40,003 nt of DNA, from IMG/VR virus record IMGVR_UViG_3300032050_000319, positions 1 to 40,003 of that record. One strand, written 5' to 3'. Within the stretch, counting starts at the first letter, position 1. Every line of letters begins with the position of its first letter. This DNA comes from a virus. The notes below the pieces were generated by a model. The model was not told where the DNA came from. It did no database searches and saw only the letters and a program-made list of their open reading frames with translations. Below are positions 34,396 to 40,003 of this stretch, piece by piece. Both the position numbers and the translations under genes were made by a program.

Positions 34396-36411
34396 ATGGC
34401 AACTAAATTCTCACAAATATACAAACAAGAATTAAAATCAAAAGGTGTTTTGAGTTCTCTTGGTTCAGCGGCTTTGAAGCAAAGAAAAGAGAGAATGGAT
34501 ATTAGAAATGTTTTGTTTGGTGGAAGTGGAGTTGTGTCAGCTACTGGCCAAAAAATATTTGGCAAAGGCTTTTCTGCATTAGGTGGTGCACCAAAGTTAA
34601 GTTCAGATTCACCACAACAAAGTGCGGCTATAAATGCTTTAACTATTTCAAGCGAAAAACAAGAAGGCTTATTAAAAATTGTTGCTAAAAATACTATGAA
34701 CATGAATTCTATGGCTAGAGATATGAATATCACTAGACAAAACATAGCGTCCATGACTAAAAAAGTAGCAGGTAAATCATCAAGAGGTGCGGATGCACTT
34801 TGGATGGGTGCGGAAAAAAGAAATGCATTACTAGCTGACAAAAAAACAACACCGACAAACACTAATAATACCACAGAGAGTAGCGGCGGACTTGGTGGTA
34901 TTTTTTCTGGAATAGGTAACATTCTTTCCGGTGGTGCTGGACTAATTGGAGGAGTTGTTTCGGGACTACTTGGCGTAGTTGGAAAAGTGGGTGGTGGAAT
35001 ATTAGGCGCCATCGGTTCCGTTTTAAGTGGAGTTCCCGGCGGATTTATTTTAGCGACTGTTGCGCTTGCTGGAGTTGCATATTTACTCAAACAAGTTTCT
35101 GAAAATGTAAATTTTGAAGAATTGAAAACTGATATTCTCAAAGGACTTGGTTTAGATCCTAATGATAAAGACAGGTCTTTATCGGAACAAATATTAGAAA
35201 GAATTGGTTTTAGCCGAGAAACTTCTAAAAAAATTATCAACTCAACAAGCGATTTTACAAGAGAAATATCCAAAATATTTGAAGAGCCGGCTAGAATTAT
35301 GACAATCTATGCCAAAGCCGCTTATTTAACATTAACTGATGTTTTTTTGGGAATAGGAAAACAATTTGGTTTCTTTTTGAATGAATTTTTCCAAGACAAT
35401 AAAGGAAAAATTCTTATGGCAGTCACCCTCGGTATAGGTTCAGGTTTTGTTAGAAATCCGGCATCATTAGCCGCTGTCGCAGCCGCGGTAGGTGCCGCTG
35501 GAATATTTGGTGCAACAACTTCGGCCGAAACAACGAATAGTTTAACTGAAGATTTAAATAAGAAAACTGAAAGTCTAAAGAATCAAGAAAAATTATTGAA
35601 CGATATAACTAGAGCTGATCCTAATGATAGAAGAATAGCTGGAAGAAAACAATATATTGAACAACAAAGACAACTAGTTGATGAAGCTAGAATAAAATTA
35701 GACGCTAAAAAAGCTGAACAAGATTCTTTAATGCCAAATATTAGAGATAGGATGAATAGAAATGTTACAGATTTGGAAGAACAGTATCCCAAAACCAAAT
35801 TTACTCCACAAAAAATAGATTCAAATTCACAAAAAGAAACAGCTAATCTAATTCTAAAAAGATTTATGGAAGCAGGTTTTACTTATGAACAGGCTCTTGG
35901 CGCTATAGCAAATGCGTCAGCAGAATCATCTTTAAATCCAAAAGCAAGCAATGTTAATCCAGAAACAAAAGATGATAGTCACGGATTATTTCAATTGAAT
36001 AGACGAGGAGGATTAGGATCTGGGTATAGTGTGGAACAGTTGCATGATGCAGAAACTAACATAGCAATTGCAATACGAGAAGCTAAAAAATCTTCAAAGT
36101 TCAGAACATCAAAAACAGTTGAAGATGCCGCAAGAGCATTTATGGAAGATGTTGAAAGACCTAAAGACCAATCCAACAAAGAATTACAAAGAAGATTGAG
36201 TTTGCCAAATTTTACAGGTGAAAAAATTTCTAGTTCCAGCACAGAATTAAATGACGGTACTAGAACACTTAGTTTAGCTGGCGCAGGCTCAATTGCACCG
36301 ACAGTTATTAATAACAACAATACGACAAACACATCATCCGGTGGTACCGCAGTAGCTTCATCATGGAATAAAGATGCGGCTGAATTGTTTGTCACAAACG
36401 CATACGCATGA
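34396..36411 (+). CDS. Tape measure / gp29-position protein with C-terminal lysozyme-like domain
   Basis: This is a 671-residue protein. Residues 1-150 are helical and polar (KFSQIYKQELKSKG, INALTISSEKQEGLLKIVAK). Residues 160-235 are a Gly-rich hydrophobic stretch ending GGFILATVALAGVAYLLKQV, like the membrane-active part of tape measures. Residues 375-450 are coiled coil. Residues about 481-600 resemble the phage tail lysozyme family (Phage_lysozyme2): LILKRFMEAGFTYEQALGAI, ANASAESSLNPKAS, SHGLFQLN, with E510 a candidate catalytic acid. T4 gp29 (590 residues) has no such domain. It follows the frameshift gene pair directly and converges on gp32. The lysozyme call is by motif and needs a profile search. 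Confidence 0.75.
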   Translation: MATKFSQIYKQELKSKGVLSSLGSAALKQRKERMDIRNVLFGGSGVVSATGQKIFGKGFSALGGAPKLSSDSPQQSAAINALTISSEKQEGLLKIVAKNTMNMNSMARDMNITRQNIASMTKKVAGKSSRGADALWMGAEKRNALLADKKTTPTNTNNTTESSGGLGGIFSGIGNILSGGAGLIGGVVSGLLGVVGKVGGGILGAIGSVLSGVPGGFILATVALAGVAYLLKQVSENVNFEELKTDILKGLGLDPNDKDRSLSEQILERIGFSRETSKKIINSTSDFTREISKIFEEPARIMTIYAKAAYLTLTDVFLGIGKQFGFFLNEFFQDNKGKILMAVTLGIGSGFVRNPASLAAVAAAVGAAGIFGATTSAETTNSLTEDLNKKTESLKNQEKLLNDITRADPNDRRIAGRKQYIEQQRQLVDEARIKLDAKKAEQDSLMPNIRDRMNRNVTDLEEQYPKTKFTPQKIDSNSQKETANLILKRFMEAGFTYEQALGAIANASAESSLNPKASNVNPETKDDSHGLFQLNRRGGLGSGYSVEQLHDAETNIAIAIREAKKSSKFRTSKTVEDAARAFMEDVERPKDQSNKELQRRLSLPNFTGEKISSSSTELNDGTRTLSLAGAGSIAPTVINNNNTTNTSSGGTAVASSWNKDAAELFVTNAYA

Positions 36412-36432
36412 AAAACCCCGCACTAGGCGGGG
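36411..36432 (-). terminator. Rho-independent terminator for gp32
   Basis: CCCCGC-actag-GCGGGG (36416-36432), a 6-bp all-GC stem. Read on the minus strand it is followed by TTTTT (36415-36411), so it terminates the gp32 transcript. The T run overlaps the stop codon of the plus-strand tape measure. A second, AT-rich inverted repeat (AAACTAA at 36434-36440 with TTAGTTT at 36454-36460) lies beside it and could weakly stop plus-strand transcripts. Confidence 0.88.
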
Positions 36433-36458
36433 CAAACTAAGTTCTGAAGAAGTTTAGT

Positions 36459-37337
36459 TTATTGTTCAGCTAACGATTTGAAGTAATCCAAGTCATCATC
36501 TACAGTAGTAGACACAGGAGCTTTTGCTCTTGTAACTGTTGCTGGCAATTCAACATCTTCTGCACGAATATTAGGAACTGCATCACCTTCAAAGCCAAGA
36601 ACTTTATCAAGGCGAGCCTTAAGTTGTTCATATGGTTTGAAATGTTTCTTGTCCGTAAAATCTTTCAAAGAATGTTCTTTGGTGTAAATTGCTTCCAATT
36701 TATCATCATCACCATCAAGCAATGCAGACTTATCAGCAAATTCTGATTTGTCGTAGTTGCGATATCCCTCAACATTACGAATCTTCAATTTGAAGTTAGC
36801 ACCTTCCCACAAGTCAAATGGGTTCAAAGGTGTTTCATCGGGAAACTCAGGATTCATCACTTCGGAAATCTTATCAAAGATTTTCTTTCCGAATTTATAT
36901 AAGCGAACAGTACCTTCATTTTCGGGATTGCTTGGATCAGAAATAACATAGATATTCGCAACGTAACTCAAGCGGCGCTTTTGTTTACGAACGATTTCTT
37001 TGTTTGCTTCAACACCAGAATTCCACAATGTAGAGTTGTGTTCACAAACGGGACACTTATCACCAACTGTAGTCAAACAGTTATCAATGAACCAGCCGCC
37101 TGGTCCTTGAAAGCCGTGGTCAAAACGGCGTACCCATGGAAGTCCATCATCACCATCAATGGAAGGTGCTGGCAGAAAACGAATAACAGCCATGCCGTTA
37201 CCAGATTTATCTACAGTTGGAGCCCAGAATCGGGTGTCATCTTTAGAGCCAGCCTCAGCAGTTTGTGTGGTGGTCTCAATAGCCTTTGTGAGTTTATCAA
37301 GGCTGTCGCGGTTGCGTTTTAGATTAGCGAAAGACAT
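36459..37337 (-). CDS. gp32: Single-stranded DNA-binding protein gp32
   Basis: This 292-residue protein (T4 gp32 is 301). The N-terminus contains the basic LAST-type motif (NLKRNRDSLDKL) used for cooperative binding. The core has FWAPTVDKSGNGMAVIRFLP, and the zinc ligands are in order: H74, C87, C95, C98 (FDHGF; DNCLTTVGDKCPVC), with the same 13-residue His-Cys spacing as T4. The C-terminus is acidic (TTVDDDLDYFKSLAEQ), as in T4, where it recruits gp59, polymerase and other partners. gp59 is encoded two genes upstream. AAAGGA precedes the ATG, and an AU-rich leader with a hairpin may allow autoregulation. A strong terminator follows the gene. Confidence 0.97.
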   Translation of the reverse strand: MSFANLKRNRDSLDKLTKAIETTTQTAEAGSKDDTRFWAPTVDKSGNGMAVIRFLPAPSIDGDDGLPWVRRFDHGFQGPGGWFIDNCLTTVGDKCPVCEHNSTLWNSGVEANKEIVRKQKRRLSYVANIYVISDPSNPENEGTVRLYKFGKKIFDKISEVMNPEFPDETPLNPFDLWEGANFKLKIRNVEGYRNYDKSEFADKSALLDGDDDKLEAIYTKEHSLKDFTDKKHFKPYEQLKARLDKVLGFEGDAVPNIRAEDVELPATVTRAKAPVSTTVDDDLDYFKSLAEQ

Positions 37338-37382
37338 ATTATTTTCCTTTGTATAAATTGTATGCGTTGTATAAAATTATCC

Positions 37383-37403
37383 ACATGATTCATTGTATCA
37401 TGT
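37383..37403 (-). promoter_or_regulatory. Hairpin at start of the gp32 leader
   Basis: ACATGAT-tcattgt-ATCATGT gives a 7-bp stem with a 7-nt loop, overlapping the stop of the HAD gene. Between it and the gp32 ATG lie about 45 nt of AU-rich, weakly structured leader with AAAGGA. T4 gp32 represses its own message by nucleating on a 5' pseudoknot and spreading over an unstructured leader; the arrangement here is similar. A true pseudoknot was not established. Confidence 0.4.
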
Positions 37404-37898
37404 ATTTAGCACACTTTCAATGCGGTCTTCTAACATCATTAAAGTATTACCAATTTCTTTGTGAAGAATACCAATACCACCTGCCGCATTAAACGACTGA
37501 ATAATATCTTGTGTATCATCAATAAGAATAGTGTTTGGTGTAGCATACTCAGCCTTGTGCTTACGACCGGGAACAACGTTCGCCTTTAGTTTGCCAAGAC
37601 CATTGTTCGCTAACCAAACAATTTTTTGTCGTTCAACTTCTTTGTGGTGTTTTTGTCCACCAGATGAAGTCAACAACTCAATCGGTAGTTTTGTTTTAAA
37701 GCAAAAATCTACCAATTGTTTTCCACCAGGATACCATTCCAAAGTTTCAAATTGCTTGTTCTCAATGAAGTGGTCCCAATGTAAATTAAAATCTTTCCTG
37801 TCACGCATTGAACCTGGGAGTTCATTGTATAACTGAAAGTACCGGCGTTCAAAGTTGCAAAGAACACCATCCATATCCAAATAAATTTTCTCAATCAT
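37398..37898 (-). CDS. HAD-family phosphatase, 5'(3')-deoxyribonucleotidase-like
   Basis: This is a 166-residue protein. Motif I is YLDMDGVLCNF with nucleophile D8 and acid D10. Motif II is LLTSSGG, and the metal-binding motif IV is ILIDDTQ near residue 130. PGRKHKAEYATPN supplies a plausible conserved lysine between them. The layout matches small HAD nucleotidases and phage HAD hydrolases that dephosphorylate dNMPs, though the substrate cannot be read from sequence. It overlaps the gp59 stop by 4 nt (ATGA), so it is translated with the replication genes. Length is normal for this type. Confidence 0.82.
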   Translation of the reverse strand: MIEKIYLDMDGVLCNFERRYFQLYNELPGSMRDRKDFNLHWDHFIENKQFETLEWYPGGKQLVDFCFKTKLPIELLTSSGGQKHHKEVERQKIVWLANNGLGKLKANVVPGRKHKAEYATPNTILIDDTQDIIQSFNAAGGIGILHKEIGNTLMMLEDRIESVLNT

Positions 37899-38482
37899 TT
37901 CAATTCTTTCAATGCTATTTCACGAAACTTGTTTTTATCAAAATTCAAAAACGGAGAATATTTTATCCATTTTCTGTGTAGTAATGGCCAACGAATATCA
38001 TCTGAGATTTTTCTTTGCCACATAGGAAGAAAATTCATCATTGAATTCAGTATGCACAAAGTTTCAGTCTGAATAACTTTTTGTAAAGTCATCGTCAATA
38101 ACTCTGGATATTCACCATCGGTTTTCAATAAATCGTTTATGCTACCACTCTCACCAATCACCGAACAATCATTTTGAAAGTTATAACTCAATGCTTGAAT
38201 GATAGCCAAACGCCGTATGTTGACTTCATCGGATCCGTCTTCAAGCAAAGTGCCTGCCCAACAATTATCATTGTGTAGAAAATTTGAGATAACAAAATCA
38301 ACGTAGTCATTTTTACGATTGTTAAACTTGCGGGATAACTTGTAGAAATGGTACTTGTCTTTTCTTCGCTCAAATGTCTCTATGGTGATATTTGTTTTAC
38401 CGTTGTACTTAAAAAAGTCATAGCCCGAGGTGAAATGCAATTTTAGTACGTGATAGAGGGTGAATGCTTCATAACCAGTCAT
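37895..38482 (-). CDS. gp59: DNA helicase loader gp59
   Basis: This 195-residue protein (T4 gp59 is 217). The N-terminus YHVLKLHFTSGYDFFKYNGK and FERRKDKYHFYKLSRKFNN aligns well with T4 gp59 (YLMIKQHMNGKYDVIKYNW, KRRDKYFFQKLSEKY). DFVISNFLHNDNCWAG matches the T4 FISNLVANQDAWIG segment. T4 gp59 loads gp41 helicase onto gp32-covered forks, and gp32 lies two genes downstream. No Shine-Dalgarno is seen. A TGATATAAT extended -10 element ends 6 nt before the ATG, so it may have its own host-type promoter and a leaderless start. Confidence 0.92.
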   Translation of the reverse strand: MTGYEAFTLYHVLKLHFTSGYDFFKYNGKTNITIETFERRKDKYHFYKLSRKFNNRKNDYVDFVISNFLHNDNCWAGTLLEDGSDEVNIRRLAIIQALSYNFQNDCSVIGESGSINDLLKTDGEYPELLTMTLQKVIQTETLCILNSMMNFLPMWQRKISDDIRWPLLHRKWIKYSPFLNFDKNKFREIALKELK

Positions 38483-38488
38483 GCTATA

Positions 38489-38497
38489 ATTATATCA
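38489..38497 (-). promoter_or_regulatory. Possible extended -10 promoter upstream of gp59
   Basis: The minus strand reads TGATATAAT: a perfect -10 hexamer (38494-38489) with the TG of an extended -10. A partial -35 (TAGACT) lies about 18 nt upstream. Transcription would begin at or next to the gp59 ATG. AT-rich DNA makes chance matches likely. Confidence 0.35.
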
Positions 38498-38501
38498 CAA
38501 A

Positions 38502-38723
38502 TCAAATAGGAAGTCTACGTGTTTTCGGTAACATATTGAGTTCTTGTGCATCAATTTCCACTTTTGATTTCAAGTCTTTGTTTACCAGACTGGATGCTAA
38601 TTCAATCTCCATGCCAGTCTGATTACAATACTCAATGATTGCTTCCATATAGTTATAGTCGGTTCCAGCTACGAGTTTTTCAATCTCTTCCTGGAACTTA
38701 AACATTTCATCTTTTGTCGGCAT
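38502..38723 (-). CDS. gp33: Late promoter transcription coactivator gp33
   Basis: This is a 73-residue protein; T4 gp33 is 112. NYMEAIIEYCNQTGMEIELA aligns with the T4 'SYLEATTAFLEENSIPE' segment, and DLKSKVEIDAQELNML with 'IIEKIQSEAIDENLL'. The N-terminal extension of T4 is absent. T4 gp33 binds the beta flap of host RNA polymerase and links it to the sliding clamp for late transcription; the C-terminal clamp-binding end in T4 is hydrophobic and acidic, whereas here it ends RRLPI. It overlaps the DsbA stop by one base (TAATG). Neighbouring dsbA has a related late role, supporting the call. Confidence 0.75.
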   Translation of the reverse strand: MPTKDEMFKFQEEIEKLVAGTDYNYMEAIIEYCNQTGMEIELASSLVNKDLKSKVEIDAQELNMLPKTRRLPI

Positions 38724-38995
38724 TATTTTACAATCGTTTCATACAATTGTTCAAATTGTTCATGCACAGCAACTTCTTCATCATAGTTTTGTTTGTGATA
38801 AACTTTAACTAGACGATTCACAATATTCTTGGGCAACTTCAAGTCATCACAAATTTCTTTGATTGCTTCCTTAATAAAGTCTTTTTCGCCTTCCATGCGA
38901 ATCATAGAATTGGAACACTCTTTCATGGCATCAAGCAATTTCTTGCGGTCAGCCTCACTAGAGATTTGATTAATACTAAATTGTTTTACAGCCAT
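38723..38995 (-). CDS. dsbA: dsDNA-binding late transcription protein DsbA
   Basis: This is a 90-residue protein; T4 DsbA is 89. The C-terminal half is diagnostic: ELKLPKNIVNRLVKVYHKQN-like text (DLKLPKNIVNRLVKVYHKQN) and EQFEQLYETIV, against T4 'FNRLLALYHKDN' and 'ELYDTV'. DsbA binds double-stranded DNA near late promoters in T4. The start at 38995 (MAVKQFSINQ) is chosen because TAAGGAGT lies 7-9 nt upstream; the frame stays open further upstream inside the AAA gene, but those codons are not coding. The gene pairs with gp33, as in other T4-like phages. Confidence 0.88.
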   Translation of the reverse strand: MAVKQFSINQISSEADRKKLLDAMKECSNSMIRMEGEKDFIKEAIKEICDDLKLPKNIVNRLVKVYHKQNYDEEVAVHEQFEQLYETIVK

Positions 38996-39005
38996 AATAT
39001 ACTCC

Positions 39006-40003
39006 TTAAACGAAACCCATTTTGCTACCCACAGAGCGGGTATTCTTTTCTTCAATTTGTTTGTTAAACACTTCTGCGATAGTCCAGCTATCACGCTTAC
39101 CATCAAGTTTGACACCGATTTTCTTAGCCAATGCTTCGGCTTCTTTTTGTTTCAATGAATCAAAAGAAACGATATCAAAACAACGACCTGGGCGAATCAA
39201 CGCAGGATCAATGTCACGGATACTTGGCAAGTTAGTTGAGAAAATCAACTTCTTTCCTTTTGTGGTAACAAGACCATCGCCAACGTTTAGGAAACGATGC
39301 ATCATGGTGTTACCATCGCTACGTGCTTTCAGGAAGTTATCAGAATCTTCAAGCACCATCACACCTGTTTCATCTTCAATGAATCGTGCGAACAGATAAT
39401 CTTTCTCCAGAATTGCGGCATCATATGTCACAATAGCAGAGGAGTTACTGTGTGCAAGAAGACCACGGATGAAAGTTGTCTTGCCAGTTCCTGGTGGTCC
39501 AATCAACAAGAGAATGTTTGCATTAGATTCCAGATAACGGTCATAGTATTCAGTCAATGGTTCTTTGAGGAACGGATACATTTCATCAACAGGCAAACGC
39601 TCGGCATTCAAAGGAACATTCACGCTATCACCATTTGCACCGTACACCCACTCAATATATGAGGTAACTTCATCAAAATGTTTTAGAAAAATATCTTCAA
39701 CATTTTCAATAAAGATTTTATCTCCATAGGTATGTGTTGAGACAGAATTGGAATTCACATCATAACGAATGAAATTCAAACCTTCTGTAACAATAAGCCC
39801 AGAAGAATCTGTATATTGAATGATGTAGTCGCCATCAAATTCTTCATTGATAAAGTCTTGCCATTTTTTACGATTGCCGTGCATCTTCAAATCAGAATTG
39901 AAAGTGGACATTTTCTTTTCTGTCCGCGAATCAAGTAATTGCAAGTGCAACCAGTCAGCGTAATCTGATGCTCCGACAAAAAATTTATCGTTCGCACCGC
40001 TTT
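39006..40003 (-). CDS. AAA+ ATPase, Bcs1-like, probably 5'-truncated
   Basis: The AAA+ module shows Walker A GPPGTGKT (39479-39502), Walker B VMVLEDSD, sensor 1 LIFSTN and the arginine-finger motif LIRPGRCFD, an order typical of Bcs1/ClpX-like AAA proteins; phages of the T4 group often carry one. Upstream of the module is an unassigned 140-residue domain. The frame has no stop up to the window edge and the extra residues look coding (KFFVGASDYADWLHLQLLDS), so the true start is probably outside; a Met at 39911 with purine-rich upstream sequence is the internal alternative. It precedes dsbA by 10 nt. Substrate unknown. Confidence 0.8.
   Translation of the reverse strand, partial: SGANDKFFVGASDYADWLHLQLLDSRTEKKMSTFNSDLKMHGNRKKWQDFINEEFDGDYIIQYTDSSGLIVTEGLNFIRYDVNSNSVSTHTYGDKIFIENVEDIFLKHFDEVTSYIEWVYGANGDSVNVPLNAERLPVDEMYPFLKEPLTEYYDRYLESNANILLLIGPPGTGKTTFIRGLLAHSNSSAIVTYDAAILEKDYLFARFIEDETGVMVLEDSDNFLKARSDGNTMMHRFLNVGDGLVTTKGKKLIFSTNLPSIRDIDPALIRPGRCFDIVSFDSLKQKEAEALAKKIGVKLDGKRDSWTIAEVFNKQIEEKNTRSVGSKMGFV

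Noticed and set aside
34335-35273. Long minus-strand open frame (312 codons) opposite the tape measure
   Set aside because: It mirrors the Gly/Ala-rich part of the plus-strand tape measure, has a low-complexity Pro/Leu/Phe composition, no ribosome site, and resembles no protein family.
36434-36460. AT-rich inverted repeat as a plus-strand terminator after the tape measure
   Set aside because: The stem is AT-only at its base with mismatches and only a weak T run; noted within the terminator entry but not called separately.
38188-38373. Minus-strand frame of 61 codons inside gp59
   Set aside because: It is fully contained in the well-supported gp59 gene in another frame, with no start signal.
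38996-39115. Longer N-terminus for DsbA (40 extra residues)
   Set aside because: The extra codons lie inside the AAA+ gene, look non-coding, and TAAGGAGT fits the start at 38995.

Overview
The window is a block of late structural genes, plus part of the replication and late-transcription module, from a T4-like contractile-tailed phage (myovirus). The genome is AT-rich. The assignment rests on many recognisable T4-family proteins: baseplate wedge proteins gp6, gp7, gp8, gp25 and gp53, hub proteins gp5 and gp27, tube cap gp48, tube initiator gp54-like, hub-assembly protein gp26, head-completion protein gp4, ssDNA-binding protein gp32, helicase loader gp59, late coactivator gp33 and DsbA. Gene order, A/N-rich repeat fibers, the large DUF4815-like protein and NATAAATA late promoters resemble marine or freshwater T4-like phages (cyanophage or pelagiphage style) more than coliphage T4. 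The sequence does not show the host.

Layout. 1-12289 (minus strand) is the adhesin region: two paralogous collagen-like fibers, three or four further fiber proteins built from shared modules, and small accessory proteins. 12292-31607 (minus) is the baseplate: a 2052-residue DUF4815-like protein, gp8, gp7, gp6, gp25, an unknown protein, a gp5 split into a spike gene and an OB-fold gene, gp27, gp53 and gp48. At 31608-31637 the strand switches across a divergent gap of only 30 bp. 31638-36411 (plus) carries gp4, a conserved unknown, a gp54-like protein, gp26, a small gp51-position frame and the tape measure. The tape measure converges on 36459-40003 (minus): gp32, a HAD phosphatase, gp59, gp33, DsbA and an AAA+ ATPase that runs off the window. 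No gene-free stretch exceeds 100 bases, and I saw no tRNA, CRISPR or insertion sequence.

Main observations. (1) gp26 ends on a canonical -1 slippery heptamer, T TTT TTC, and the -1 frame stays open into the small gene just before the tape measure. Together they would encode a 310-residue fusion, the same architecture as the lambda G/GT tape-measure chaperones. (2) The lysozyme domain of T4 gp5 is missing, the hub/spike gene is split in two, and a lysozyme-like domain sits at the C-terminus of the tape measure. (3) A repeated 'GxGY' beta domain is inserted in five neighbouring baseplate proteins. (4) Six NATAAATA late-promoter motifs are visible; three lie 4-5 nt from a start codon that has no Shine-Dalgarno, which suggests leaderless late mRNAs.
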